A stretch of DNA of 40,355 nucleotides, taken from the NCBI GenBank assembly GCA_027449745.1, contig DAIDKZ010000033.1:1-40355 (forward strand), given 5' to 3'. A program made the position numbers and the translations under genes. Below are positions 1-8,358 of the stretch, in pieces; within the stretch, counting starts at the first letter, position 1; each line of letters opens with the position of its first letter. The notes beneath the pieces are model-generated. The model saw nothing but the letters and a program-made list of their open reading frames with translations. It searched no databases and was not told the origin of the DNA. The stretch comes from Acetobacteraceae bacterium. Lineage in GTDB: Bacteria; Pseudomonadota; Alphaproteobacteria; Acetobacterales; Acetobacteraceae.

Positions 1-1263
1 GCCGGCCGAACCGCCGATGCCCCCGCCCATCCCGGCGCCGCCGATCCCCGCGCCGCTCATTCCCGCGCCGCCCATTCCCGCGCCGCCCATGCCGCCGCCC
101 GCTCCCGCGGCACCCACGCCACCGGCGCCGCCGGACGAGCCCGGACCGCCGAGCTGCTGCGTCCCCATGCCCGGCGCCGTCGAGCCGGCCGCGGGCGTCG
201 TGCTCGGCTGGGCGGTGACGTTGTTCGGCGTGAAGGCCTGCTGGAGGATGTAGGCGACGCTGTTGGCGTGGCTGTTCTGGAGATAGAACACGTGCCAGCT
301 TCGCAGCGTCTCGCGCTGCTTGCGCTCGATCATCGCATAGATGCGGCGCACGTCGTCGAGCAGGCGCGGCTGCGCGGCAATGGCGAGCACCGCCCCGATG
401 CGCTCCATCGGCACGACGCGGATCACGCCGCCACCCTCGCCGCCGGATGATTTGCCCCCCGTCTGGCCCCCCGTCTGGCCGCGCAGCGCGTCCTGCAGAG
501 CTGTGGCGAAATCCTTGGCATTGCCGGAGGTGACCGGCAGCAACGCGTAGGACTGGCCGGCGAGCAGATCGATGTCGAAGGTCTGCACCAGGCGGACCAG
601 CGTCTCGCGCGTCGCCGGATCGCCCGAGACGACGACGGCGTTGCGCGCAGGATCGGCGGTGACCTTGCCGGCGCCGGCATAGGGCTGGAGAACCTTGGCG
701 ATCTCGTCACTGGCCGCGTAGCGCAGCGGCACCACGGTCAGCCCCTGCTCGCCAGCATCCGCGGCGAGCCCGGGCGCGGTGGCGGCATCCTTGGCGGTGA
801 GCACGCGATAGATGCCGTCGGCGCGCGCCAGCGTGGCGCCGTTCTGCGCCAGCAGCGCGGTCAGCGTCGGCAGCATCTGCGAGCGCGCGAGCGGCATCGG
901 CGAATGGAACGTGGTGGTGCCGCGCACGGCCGGATCGATGGTGTAGGGAACGTGGAGGACCTTGCCGAGAATCTGCGCCACCACCTCGCGGATGTCGGTA
1001 TCCGCGAAGTCCAGCGAGATTTCGCCGGGTCCCGTCACCGCCTCGCCGGCGCGGCTCGGCGGGGCGAGCGTCGCGGCGGCGGCGTAGGAAACCTGGGCCG
1101 GCGGCGGCGCGCTCGGCGCCCCGACATCGCCATTGACCCGCCGCGCCGCCACGCCAGCATTGGCCGCCACCGGGGGAAGCGGCGTCGGCGCGGGCGGAGG
1201 TCTCGGGCTCGCGCAGCCGGCGAGAGCGGCCAGCGCGAACAGCAGCGTGGCGGTGCGGATCAT
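1..1263 (-). CDS. gspD: Type II secretion secretin GspD, N-terminal part (runs off window)
   Basis: Outer-membrane secretin channel of the T2SS. The ATG at 1263 overlaps the stop of the upstream gene (ATGA), and 421 codons are visible before the left edge; the C-terminal secretin barrel lies outside. The protein opens with a lipoprotein signal (MIRTATLLFALAALAGC), so it may be a lipidated secretin. An N0 domain follows (ISLDFADTDIREVVAQIL), then an N1 repeat (LTVVPLRYAASDEIAKVLQPY) and an N2 repeat (SWHVFYLQNSHANSVAYILQQAF). After N2 comes a long Gly/Ala/Met-rich linker encoded by 15-base tandem repeats. Within the N1–N2 region there is also a Gly/Thr/Gln-rich spacer. It is the last visible gene of the minus-strand cluster. 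Family assignment is firm; length and intactness cannot be judged. Confidence 0.9.
   Translation of the reverse strand, partial: MIRTATLLFALAALAGCASPRPPPAPTPLPPVAANAGVAARRVNGDVGAPSAPPPAQVSYAAAATLAPPSRAGEAVTGPGEISLDFADTDIREVVAQILGKVLHVPYTIDPAVRGTTTFHSPMPLARSQMLPTLTALLAQNGATLARADGIYRVLTAKDAATAPGLAADAGEQGLTVVPLRYAASDEIAKVLQPYAGAGKVTADPARNAVVVSGDPATRETLVRLVQTFDIDLLAGQSYALLPVTSGNAKDFATALQDALRGQTGGQTGGKSSGGEGGGVIRVVPMERIGAVLAIAAQPRLLDDVRRIYAMIERKQRETLRSWHVFYLQNSHANSVAYILQQAFTPNNVTAQPSTTPAAGSTAPGMGTQQLGGPGSSGGAGGVGAAGAGGGMGGAGMGGAGMSGAGIGGAGMGGGIGGSAG
23..97. repeat. 15-base tandem repeat (about 5 units) inside gspD
   Basis: Five consecutive 15-base units at 23–37, 38–52, 53–67, 68–82 and 83–97 share the pattern ccgcccattcccgcg with a few substitutions. 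On the coding (minus) strand they give degenerate pentapeptides of the type G-A-G-M-G within the glycine-rich linker of GspD. Because the unit is a multiple of three, copy-number change would keep the frame. Confidence 0.8.
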
Positions 1264-1769
1264 CGCGTATGGGCCGGTGGGTCCGCTTCCGCCGTGCGCG
1301 CCGGGGCCGGGGGGCGCTCTGTCGGTTCGGTGCCGAGGCTGGGGCTCAGCACCAGCGTGCGGCCCTTGCCCGTCAGCGTCACCTGGCCGGGCGCGATCGC
1401 CACGACGCGAAAGCCGCCGATCTCGCCGCCCTCGACGAGCACGATCGGCTTTCCTGCACCGGACGCGGCGAAGATGGCGGTGCGGCCGAACGGCCCGACC
1501 AGCACGCCGGACAGCCGCGGCAGGCCGGCCTGCGGCCCCGACCCGGCGCTCACCGCGGCGGGCCGCCGGCCGGGCGTGAACAGCGGCCGCGCCAGCAGCT
1601 CCGCCGAGCGGTCCGCCGGGAGCGTGTCCGCCTTGGCCGCGGACGAGTTGGCGGCGGCGCGCGCGGGCTCCGGCGGCGCGTGCGGTGGCGCCGGACGCAG
1701 CTCGAGCGCGATGACGCCCGCCAGCGCCAGGGCGGCTGTCACCAGCAGGAGATGCACGGTGCGGCTCAT
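1260..1769 (-). CDS. GspN/GspC-like type II secretion inner-membrane protein
   Basis: A 169-residue protein starting at ATG 1769, which overlaps the stop of the gspL-like gene (ATGA). It has one N-terminal membrane helix (VHLLLVTAALALAGVIALEL) and an Ala/Pro-rich spacer. A periplasmic segment follows with the LARPLFTPGRRP motif and an HR-like fold pattern (LSGVLVGPFGRTAIF, VEGGEIGGFRVVAIAPGQVTL). That layout is typical of the short GspN of xps-type systems and of the HR domain of GspC/PilP, which connect the inner-membrane platform to the secretin. Its position directly before gspD matches xpsN–xpsD. I cannot decide between GspN and GspC from sequence alone. Confidence 0.7.
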   Translation of the reverse strand: MSRTVHLLLVTAALALAGVIALELRPAPPHAPPEPARAAANSSAAKADTLPADRSAELLARPLFTPGRRPAAVSAGSGPQAGLPRLSGVLVGPFGRTAIFAASGAGKPIVLVEGGEIGGFRVVAIAPGQVTLTGKGRTLVLSPSLGTEPTERPPAPARTAEADPPAHTR

Positions 1770-2803
1770 CGCGCCGGCCCGGCCAGATCGGCCCGGATCG
1801 AGAACATCTCGCCGCTGCCCGTCTCCGCGCGCGTGACCGGGGCGGCGAAGGTGGGGTTGCGCAGCGCCGAGCTGGCCGCGAGCAGGCCGATCAGCCGTGC
1901 CGCCGCATGGGAGAGCCCGCTCACCGCGATCCGCCCCTCGTGCAGGGCGAACTGGGTCAGGTGCGTGTCGTCGGGAAGCAGGGCGGTGAGGGTGGCGAGC
2001 GTGTCCATCGGGTCCGCCAGGCGTGCCCGCTCGCGCGCCACCGCGATGCCCCCGGCCTCGGCGGCGGCGAGACGCTGGCGCAGCTCGGTCGCCTGCTCGG
2101 CGCGCGGGCGCAGCGCGGCGATGCGCGCCTCGGTCGCGGCGAGCGCCAGCGACTGGCGGAGAAACGGGATCGCTACGGCGGCGAGGACGAGCAGCGCGCA
2201 TCCGGCCAGGCTCAGCCGCCGGATGCCGCGCCGCCAGCCATTCGCTGGCGCGGCGGTGAGGGAGAGCGGCAGTCGCCGCGGCGCGGCGGGCCAGCCTTCC
2301 AGCACGGAATGGACGGCCGCGCCCGCGTCGGCGAGGGCGGCGAGCAAGGGCCGCAGCGGCGCCGTCGGGATCAGCCAGAGGGCGAGGTCGAGGCGGCCGC
2401 GCTTGCGGTCGCGCTGGCGGATCGACCAGCCGAAGACGACGTCCTCGGCGCTGAATGGCGTCAGCCGGTCCATTTCGAACCGCAGCACGCCGCCGGGGTC
2501 CCGCGCGGCGGCCAGCGGCAGGCTGACCTGGCGTTCCAGCAGCAAGCCCGTGGGCAGCGCGAGGCTAACCGAGGCGGGCCGGGCGCTGGCGCCGAGAGCG
2601 GCGCGCAGGGCGGCGATGCCCGGCGCATCGAGCGCGAAGCGCGCCGGCGCATCGGTCCCGGCGGGCGTCAATGCGACGGCATCCAGCGCGGGGTCGGCGA
2701 CCAGCACCGTTTCGCGCGGCACGGCGGTGAGCCGACGCCGCAGCCAAGCCGGAACCAGCTCGATCAGCCGGGCCAGCCACCAGGACAGGACCTCAGCCAC
2801 CAT
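1766..2803 (-). CDS. gspL: GspL-like T2SS assembly platform protein (PilN-domain)
   Basis: A 345-residue protein. The N-terminal cytoplasmic half (about 1–190) resembles the actin-like GspL/PilM region, including VSLALPTGLLLERQVSLPL and RFEMDRLTPFSAEDVVFGW. A single membrane helix lies near 200–216 (LAGCALLVLAAVAIPFL). A heptad-rich segment follows (ATEARIAALRPRAEQATELRQRL), then a PilN-like ferredoxin fold (MDTLATLTALLPDDTHLTQFALHEGRIAVSGLS). In T2SS it links the ATPase GspE to the pseudopilus. No separate gspM is present; the PilN-like C-terminus might cover part of that role, which is inference. The ATG at 2803 has a weak GGAG just upstream. It is separated from gspJ by 168 bases with no recognisable gene. 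Confidence 0.8.
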   Translation of the reverse strand: MVAEVLSWWLARLIELVPAWLRRRLTAVPRETVLVADPALDAVALTPAGTDAPARFALDAPGIAALRAALGASARPASVSLALPTGLLLERQVSLPLAAARDPGGVLRFEMDRLTPFSAEDVVFGWSIRQRDRKRGRLDLALWLIPTAPLRPLLAALADAGAAVHSVLEGWPAAPRRLPLSLTAAPANGWRRGIRRLSLAGCALLVLAAVAIPFLRQSLALAATEARIAALRPRAEQATELRQRLAAAEAGGIAVARERARLADPMDTLATLTALLPDDTHLTQFALHEGRIAVSGLSHAAARLIGLLAASSALRNPTFAAPVTRAETGSGEMFSIRADLAGPAR

Positions 2804-2971
2804 GGCTCCGCCGGGCGTGCGGGCGGCGTTCGCGGCAGGATCGGCGCGCGTTGTAGGGTTGCGGCGACCAGCCGGGTTCGATCCTGTTTCGCATCGGCGC
2901 GACTGCTAGCCCGTTGCTGGAGGGCGGCAAAAAGAAAGATTTAAGACACGGATTCCGCCGGCCCGCCCCGG

Positions 2972-3583
2972 CTACTCGCCGACGCGGTCGCGCCGCGGTG
3001 CCGCCACCAGATCGGGCCAGCGGCGCGGATCACCGGCCGGAAAGACCAGCCGGAGACGGATCAGCGCCGGTGGGTAGGGGCTGGTCCAGCTGTCCTGCCA
3101 GCCGCCGCCGGAGGAAGCGGCGTAGGCCAGGCGCAGCGCGGCGACACCGGTGAGCAGCACCTCCTCGGCCGGCGGCGGCGCGACCCCGACCCGGAGCGCG
3201 TGCCGATGCGGCGTCCAGCCCAGCACCAGCCGATGGGCGCTATCGAGATACAGCGTGACGTCGGCGAGCCGGGTGGGCAGGGCGCTGGCGGCGGCGGGCA
3301 GCGTCGTGGTGAAGCTCACCCGGCCCGGCTCGCCGCGCAGCGAGGAGGGTGTCGTCGCGGTGCCGGGTTCGAGCCCCTCCACGAGGTGGCGCAGCGTGCG
3401 ATCCAGTGCGTCGAGCTCGCCATGCGCGGCCTGCACATGCGCCTCCGTCCGCCACGCCAGCAGGCCGAAGCGCAGCCCCTGCGACAGGCCGGCGAGCAGC
3501 AGGCCGAGCACGACCAGCATCACCAGCACTTCGAGCAGCGTGAAGCCCGCTTCCCCACCCCGCCCCGTCGCGCGCCGCGCCAT
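2972..3583 (-). CDS. gspJ: Minor pseudopilin GspJ
   Basis: A 203-residue prepilin. The start chosen is ATG 3583, which shares one base with the gspI stop (TGATG) and puts the short basic leader MARRATGRGGEAG directly before the peptidase site G/FTLLE. The hydrophobic helix FTLLEVLVMLVVLGLLLAGLSQGLRFG and the following LAWRTEAHVQAAHGELDALDRTLRHLVE are typical of GspJ, a minor pseudopilin at the pseudopilus tip. A longer in-frame extension upstream would run into gspI coding sequence and bury the leader, so it was rejected. The C-terminus (PPALIRLRLVF) also fits GspJ. Its usual partner GspK is missing immediately downstream. Confidence 0.88.
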   Translation of the reverse strand: MARRATGRGGEAGFTLLEVLVMLVVLGLLLAGLSQGLRFGLLAWRTEAHVQAAHGELDALDRTLRHLVEGLEPGTATTPSSLRGEPGRVSFTTTLPAAASALPTRLADVTLYLDSAHRLVLGWTPHRHALRVGVAPPPAEEVLLTGVAALRLAYAASSGGGWQDSWTSPYPPALIRLRLVFPAGDPRRWPDLVAAPRRDRVGE

Positions 3584-3984
3584 CAAGGGCCGCCGCCGGC
3601 CGGGCCGAGGGCGGTGCTTGCCAGCTCGACCCGCCGCCACGCGGCGCCGTCCGGCCACGAGACCGCGACCCGGATGCCGAACAGCCCCGTGGCGCCGAAC
3701 GCGCCGGGCGTGGTCGCCGCCAAGGCGGTGATGCGGACATGCCAGCGGAACCCGTCACCCTCGGTGCCCTGCCATTCGCCCGCCGCCGGGCGCGCCGCGG
3801 CGGCGGCCAGGTGGGACCGCGCGAGCGCCAGTGCTTCCCCTTCCCGCGCCGCGCGGCTGCTCGCGCGCAGCCCGCCGAGCCCGCCCTGGAACAGCACCGC
3901 CAGTGCCAGCGTCGCGATCACGGCCGCGATCAGCACTTCCAGCAGCGTAAAGCCGCGTTCCGCGCGGCGCCGCTCAGCGCTCAT
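3583..3984 (-). CDS. gspI: Minor pseudopilin GspI
   Basis: A 133-residue prepilin with leader MSAERRRAERG and cleavage site G/FTLLEVLIAAVIATLALAVLFQGG. The Glu at mature position 5 needed for pseudopilus assembly is present. The segment ALARSHLAAAAARPAAGEWQGTEGDGFRWHVRI is the usual GspI pattern. It is translationally coupled: it overlaps gspH by 11 bases upstream and gspJ by one base downstream. The length fits the family. Confidence 0.9.
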   Translation of the reverse strand: MSAERRRAERGFTLLEVLIAAVIATLALAVLFQGGLGGLRASSRAAREGEALALARSHLAAAAARPAAGEWQGTEGDGFRWHVRITALAATTPGAFGATGLFGIRVAVSWPDGAAWRRVELASTALGPAGGGP

Positions 3985-4429
3985 CGGCCAGGCTGACCCG
4001 CCCGCTCAGCCAGTCGACCCCGACGACGACATGGACCCCGCCCTTGGCGATGTCGATGCGCCCGCCGCTGGCGCTGCCGTCCGGGGCGAAGCGGATCAGC
4101 CCGATGCGTCCGCCGCCAGCGCCCGCGACCGTGCGCATGGCCAGCTGCACCCCGCCGGGCAGCGCGTGTGCCGGCGTGCCGACGACCCGGACGCTGCCGG
4201 CGACGAGATCGATGGCGACGTCCACCGGCGCGTTGCTGGCGATCGCCCGCGCCCGCGCCCCGCGCAGCGCCGCCGTGATCTGGCGCGCCGCCGCCTCGGT
4301 TTCCACCCGCGGGCTGCGTGCGGGTCCGCGCGCCAGCACGATGCCGGCCATCAGGCCGAGAACCGCCAGCACCACCAGCATCTCGACCAGCGTGAAGCCG
4401 CGCGCCCCACGCTCAGTGCGCGAGATCAT
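3974..4429 (-). CDS. gspH: Pseudopilin GspH (FimT-like)
   Basis: A 151-residue prepilin with leader MISRTERGARG and cleavage site G/FTLVEMLVVLAVLGLMAGIVLA. The segment following the helix (AARQITAALRGARARAIASNAPVDVAIDL) is the hallmark of GspH/FimT rather than of the major pseudopilin GspG. There is no GspG-type calcium-binding loop. It overlaps the gspF stop by 17 bases. If no gspG exists elsewhere in the genome this protein would have to form the pseudopilus shaft, but the sequence argues for an ordinary GspH. Confidence 0.85.
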   Translation of the reverse strand: MISRTERGARGFTLVEMLVVLAVLGLMAGIVLARGPARSPRVETEAAARQITAALRGARARAIASNAPVDVAIDLVAGSVRVVGTPAHALPGGVQLAMRTVAGAGGGRIGLIRFAPDGSASGGRIDIAKGGVHVVVGVDWLSGRVSLADER

Positions 4430-5648
4430 TGAGGCTCAGCATGGCGAGAAGGAGCGAGGCGACGATGCCGGCGACGGCGGCGCCCATCACGATCGTGATC
4501 GCCGGCACCAGCAGCGCGACCAGGCGCTGGATCGCCAGCCGGCTCGCCGTTTCATGGATTTCCGCCGCGCGCAGGGCCATCGGCCCGAGTTGCCCGGTTT
4601 CCTCGCCGAGGCGGAGCAAGTGGATGGTGCGCACCGGGAGCACGAAGCTGGCGCGAAGCGGCTCGGCGAGCCCGGCGCCGTCGCGCGCGCGCTGGCTCGC
4701 CTCGTCCACCGCGCGCATGCCGGCGCGGTTGCCGAGAGCGTCGCGGGCGATGCCCAGCGCGGTGATGAGCGGCACGCCATTGGTCAGGAGCGTGCCGAGC
4801 GTGCGGGTGAGGCGCGCAGCCAGCACCTCGCGCGCCATGCCGCCCAGCACCGGCAGGCGCAGCACCAGCCGATCGAATGCGGTGCGCGGCCCGGGGCGGC
4901 GCAGCACCGCCCGCACGGCCAATCCGGTGAGCGCCAGGGCGAGCAGCGCCGCCAGGCCAAACCGGGAGACGAGGTCGCCGGCGGTGATCAGCGCCCGGGT
5001 GGGCCCCGGCAGGGCGGCGCCATTCTCCTCGAACAGCGGCACGAACTGCGGCAGGACCTGGGTCAGCAGCAGCGCGATGGCCCCGACCGCCGCGAGCGCG
5101 AGCAGCGCCGGATAGACCATCGCCGTGCTGATGCTGGCGGCCAGCGCCCGCTCGCGCTCGAGCAGGGCGGCGAGATGGTCGAGCGTGCTGGCCAGCGTGC
5201 CGCCGGCCTCGCCGGCGCGCACCAGCCCGACATAGAGCGGCGGGAAGCTCCTCGGGTGCTGTGCCAGCGCGGTGGCCAGCGGCTTGCCGTCCCGCACCGC
5301 CTCGCGCAGCGCGGTCAGCGTCCGGCCGAGCCGCGCGCTCGTCGCGGTCTCGATCAGGAACCGCAGGGCGCGGTCGAGATCCTGGCCCGCGCCGAGCATC
5401 ACCGCCAGCTCGCGGGTGAGATGGGCGCGCTCCGCCGGCCGCAGGGCGCCTGCGGTCGAGCGCGCGCGGAACAGCGCGCCGAGCCGCGAAGCGAGCGACA
5501 GTCCGCGCGCATCGTCCGGCTCGGCGCGCATCGGGATCAGCCCCTGCCGGCGCAGCCGGGCGATGAGCTCTGCCTCGCTCGCCGCCTCCAGCACGCCTCG
5601 CTCGGTCTCGCCCTGCGGGCCGATCGCGATGTAGCGGAAGCGGGCCAT
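4413..5648 (-). CDS. gspF: T2SS inner-membrane platform protein GspF
   Basis: A 411-residue protein starting at ATG 5648 (MARFRYIAIGPQGETERGVLEA), which shares one base with the gspE stop. It has two T2SSF domains. The first contains LTRELAVMLGAGQDLDRALRFLIE and GVLEAASEAELIARLRRQGLIP. The second contains VLAARLTRTLGTLLTNGVPLITALGIARDALGN and LRLGEETGQLGPMALRAAEIHE. Three hydrophobic segments match the GspF topology (around SISTAMVYPALLALAAVGAIALLL, FGLAALLALALTGLAV, and the C-terminal IVMGAAVAGIVASLLLAML). It is the polytopic core that couples GspE ATP hydrolysis to pseudopilus extension. Confidence 0.92.
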   Translation of the reverse strand: MARFRYIAIGPQGETERGVLEAASEAELIARLRRQGLIPMRAEPDDARGLSLASRLGALFRARSTAGALRPAERAHLTRELAVMLGAGQDLDRALRFLIETATSARLGRTLTALREAVRDGKPLATALAQHPRSFPPLYVGLVRAGEAGGTLASTLDHLAALLERERALAASISTAMVYPALLALAAVGAIALLLTQVLPQFVPLFEENGAALPGPTRALITAGDLVSRFGLAALLALALTGLAVRAVLRRPGPRTAFDRLVLRLPVLGGMAREVLAARLTRTLGTLLTNGVPLITALGIARDALGNRAGMRAVDEASQRARDGAGLAEPLRASFVLPVRTIHLLRLGEETGQLGPMALRAAEIHETASRLAIQRLVALLVPAITIVMGAAVAGIVASLLLAMLSLNDLAH

Positions 5649-7369
5649 CAGGCTTCCGACCGCAGGCTGCGCACGACCTCTTCGACGCTGGTGATGCCGG
5701 CCAGCGCGGCGTCGAGCCCGGCCTCGAACAGCGGCACCATGCCGGCCGCGACCGCCGCCGCCTCGATCACCGACTGTTCGGCGCGGGCGAAGATCAGCCG
5801 CTCGATGGCGGCGTCGGGCACCAGGAACTCGGCGATCGCCTGCCGTCCGCGATAGCCGGTGGAGCGGCACGCGCCGCAGCCCACCGGATGAAACAGCATC
5901 GGCGCAGCTTCGCCGGAGCGCGCATCGAGGGCGAAGCGGGCGACGAGTTCCGGCGGCGCCGGCGCGGCACGGCGGCAGGCGGGGCAGAGCCGGCGCACCA
6001 GGCGCTGGGCCAGCACGCCGCGCAGCACCGAGGCGAGCAGGTAGTCCTCTAGCCCCATGTCGCGCAGGCGCGTGATCGTGGCCGCGGCCGAATTCGTGTG
6101 CACGGTGGAGAGCACGAGATGCCCGGTCAGCGCCGCCTGCACCGCGATCTGCGCGGTCTCCAGGTCGCGCATCTCGCCGACCATAATCACGTCCGGATCC
6201 TGGCGCAGGATCGAGCGCAGCAGCGCGGCAAAGGAGAGGCCGATCTGCGGCTTGACCTGAATCTGGTTGATGCCGCGCAACTGGTATTCGATCGGGTCCT
6301 CGACGGTGATGATCTTGCGGCTGACCGCGTTCAGCGCCGACAGGCCGGTATAGAGCGTCGTCGTCTTGCCGCTGCCGGTCGGTCCGGTGACCAGCACGAT
6401 GCCGTTGGGCAGGTCGAGAGCCGCCGAAAAACGGGCCACCACGGGTGCTGGCAGGCCGAGACGGTCGTAGTCGAACTGCACCGCGCTGCGGTCGAGCACG
6501 CGCAGGACCACGGTCTCGCCGAACAGCGAGGGAATGGTGGAGACGCGGAAATCGACCTCCTGGCCGCGGACCGCGAGCTTGATGCGGCCATCCTGCGGCA
6601 GCCGGCGCTCGGCGATGTCGAGGCGCGCCATGATCTTGATGCGTGAGACGATGGCCGCGGCCAGGCGGGCCGGGGGCGCCTCGGCCTCGGCCAGCACACC
6701 GTCATGGCGCGTGCGTACCCGCAGCCGGTCCTCGAAGGGCTCGAGATGGATGTCCGAGGCGCCGGTCTCGACGGCGCGGGCGATGATCTGATTGACCAGG
6801 CGGATCACCGGCGCCTCGCTGGCGAGGTCCTTGAGCCGCTCGGTGTCCTCGGCCAGCGGCGCCACCGTGTCCGCCGGTTCGGGAGCCTCGGCGTCCTCCT
6901 CCCGGTCCGGGTAGAGGCGCTCGATCGCGGCGTCCAGTTCGATCGGCACCGCCACTTCCAGCCGGACCGGAAGCCCGGTTGCGGCGGCGATCGCCGCGGG
7001 GAGAAACGGGTCGAGCGGGTCGGCACAGGCGAGGGCCAGGACTCCGTCGGCGACCGCGAGGGGCAGGGCGCGGGCGGCGCGCAGGAAGCGCGGCGCGACG
7101 CGCTCGGCGAACAAGGGCGCGGCGGGATAGCGGGCCGGGATGACCAGGGGCAGGCCGAGCAGGCTCGCAAGCGCCTCGGCCAACGCGCGCTCGCCGATCA
7201 GGCCGAGCTGGATCAGCACGGCGTGAAGCCGCTCGCCAGTCTCGGCGGCGAGACGGCGGGCGCGTTCGATCGTCAGGGCATCGCAGTCGCCGCGGCTGCG
7301 CAGCAGCGCCGCGAGGCGTTCGTCCGCCGTCTCGATGCCGCCCGGTGCGCCGGATATCGCGCTCATCAT
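5648..7369 (-). CDS. gspE: T2SS ATPase GspE
   Basis: A 573-residue secretion ATPase. The start is placed at ATG 7369 (MMSAISG; 7366 is the alternative), because residues further upstream are Arg-rich and unlike the family. Residues 40–155 form a GspE N-terminal (N1E) domain. The ATPase core contains Walker A GPTGSGKT (about 329–336), the Asp box ITVEDPIEYQ, Walker B DPDVIMVGEMRD (391–402) and the His box TGHLVLSTVHTN. The C-terminal metal domain has the four cysteines of CPAC (462, 465) and CGAC (498, 501) characteristic of T2SS/T4P extension ATPases. It is the first gene of the minus-strand gsp operon and diverges from the prepilin peptidase gene across about 140 bases. Confidence 0.95.
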   Translation of the reverse strand: MMSAISGAPGGIETADERLAALLRSRGDCDALTIERARRLAAETGERLHAVLIQLGLIGERALAEALASLLGLPLVIPARYPAAPLFAERVAPRFLRAARALPLAVADGVLALACADPLDPFLPAAIAAATGLPVRLEVAVPIELDAAIERLYPDREEDAEAPEPADTVAPLAEDTERLKDLASEAPVIRLVNQIIARAVETGASDIHLEPFEDRLRVRTRHDGVLAEAEAPPARLAAAIVSRIKIMARLDIAERRLPQDGRIKLAVRGQEVDFRVSTIPSLFGETVVLRVLDRSAVQFDYDRLGLPAPVVARFSAALDLPNGIVLVTGPTGSGKTTTLYTGLSALNAVSRKIITVEDPIEYQLRGINQIQVKPQIGLSFAALLRSILRQDPDVIMVGEMRDLETAQIAVQAALTGHLVLSTVHTNSAAATITRLRDMGLEDYLLASVLRGVLAQRLVRRLCPACRRAAPAPPELVARFALDARSGEAAPMLFHPVGCGACRSTGYRGRQAIAEFLVPDAAIERLIFARAEQSVIEAAAVAAGMVPLFEAGLDAALAGITSVEEVVRSLRSEA

Positions 7370-7509
7370 CCTTGCTCTGCCGCCGGTCTGCTTGCGCCGG
7401 ACGCTGCGCGGTGCCATGCGCGCGGCGTCGGCGCGGCGGCTGTTTGGGCGGCGCGAGCGCCCGCTGGCAAGTGACACAATGGCGACAGCGCGCGCCGGAG
7501 GAGAGAGTC

Positions 7510-8268
7510 GTGCAGTGGCTGGCGGTGCTGGTCGCCCCGTTCGTCGGCAGCTTCCTCGGCGTGCTGGTCCGCCGCCTGCCGCGCGGGGAGCCGGTCGGCT
7601 GGACGCGTTCGGCCTGCGAGACCTGCGCCCGCCCGCTCGGCGCCGGCGACCTGCTGCCGATCGTGAGCTTTCTGGCCCTCCGTGGCCGCTGCCGCACCTG
7701 CCGGGCGCCGATCGGCGGGTTCCACCTCGCGATCGAGCTGGCAGCGGTGGGGGTGGCGCTCGCTGCGGTCGCGCTCACGCCCGAGTCCCAGCGGGTCTGG
7801 ACCGGCTGCGTTCTGGGCTGGTGGCTGCTGGCGCTGGCCTGGATCGACGCCGAGCATATGCTGTTGCCGGACGCGCTGACGCTGCCGTTGATCCTTGCCG
7901 GTCTGGGCGTGGCGTGGCTCGACGATCCCGTGACCGTTCCCGACCACGCGCTGGGAGCCGCAGCGGGCTACGCCGCCTTCCGCGTGGTCGGCGCGGTCTA
8001 TGCGCGGCTGCGGGGCCGCGACGGGCTCGGCGAGGGGGACGCCAAGCTGCTCGCCGCCGGCGGGGCATGGGTCGGCTGGCAGCCGCTCGCCGATCTCGTG
8101 CTGATGGCCGCCCTCTCGGCGCTCGCCGTCGGCCTCGGCGTTGCCCTCTATCGCCGCCGGTTCCAGCGGGATCGGGCGCTGCCCTTCGGGCCGTTCCTCG
8201 CGGTCGCGCTGTGGCTGATCTGGGTCTGGCAGGCCTGGAGCAGCATGTTGGCCGACAGAAGCGGGTGA
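7510..8268 (+). CDS. gspO: Prepilin leader peptidase / N-methyltransferase (GspO/PilD)
   Basis: A 252-residue polytopic membrane protein that cleaves and N-methylates prepilins. The start chosen is GTG 7510, preceded by a strong GGAGGAG (about 7498–7504); upstream in-frame codons give an Arg/Cys-rich sequence unlike the family. The N-terminal domain has the two zinc-binding cysteine pairs (C36/C39 in CETC and C61/C64 in CRTC) of the bifunctional form. Catalytic aspartates of the aspartyl-protease type are D113 (ALAWIDAEHMLLPD) and D177 (GLGEGDAKLL); the spacing of 64 residues matches TcpJ/PilD. It is transcribed away from gspE and is presumably dedicated to the GspH/I/J pseudopilins. Confidence 0.93.
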   Translation: MQWLAVLVAPFVGSFLGVLVRRLPRGEPVGWTRSACETCARPLGAGDLLPIVSFLALRGRCRTCRAPIGGFHLAIELAAVGVALAAVALTPESQRVWTGCVLGWWLLALAWIDAEHMLLPDALTLPLILAGLGVAWLDDPVTVPDHALGAAAGYAAFRVVGAVYARLRGRDGLGEGDAKLLAAGGAWVGWQPLADLVLMAALSALAVGLGVALYRRRFQRDRALPFGPFLAVALWLIWVWQAWSSMLADRSG

Positions 8269-8296
8269 TGGGACGCGGCGGCTTGATCAGGCGGCG

Positions 8297-8336
8297 GAAA
8301 AAGGATGCGGCCGGCGATCGCAGGATCGCCGGCCGC
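8297..8336 (-). terminator. Rho-independent terminator of the phosphoesterase gene
   Basis: A perfect 13-base-pair stem (GCGGCCGGCGATC at 8307–8319 with its complement at 8324–8336) and a four-base loop GCAG. Read on the minus strand it is followed by ATCCTTTTTCC, the classic stem plus T-run. It lies just downstream of the stop of the minus-strand gene ending at 8359. It is also between convergent genes, so it may stop transcripts from both sides, though the T-run is only on the minus-strand side. Confidence 0.85.
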
Positions 8337-8358
8337 GGGTCGGCACGCTTCGAAGCGG

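Noticed and set aside
2804-2971. Remnant of gspK or gspM in the gap between gspJ and gspL
   Set aside because: No prepilin leader, G/FTLxE helix or PilO-like segment is seen in any frame of the 168 bases; only a T-rich run on the minus strand is notable.
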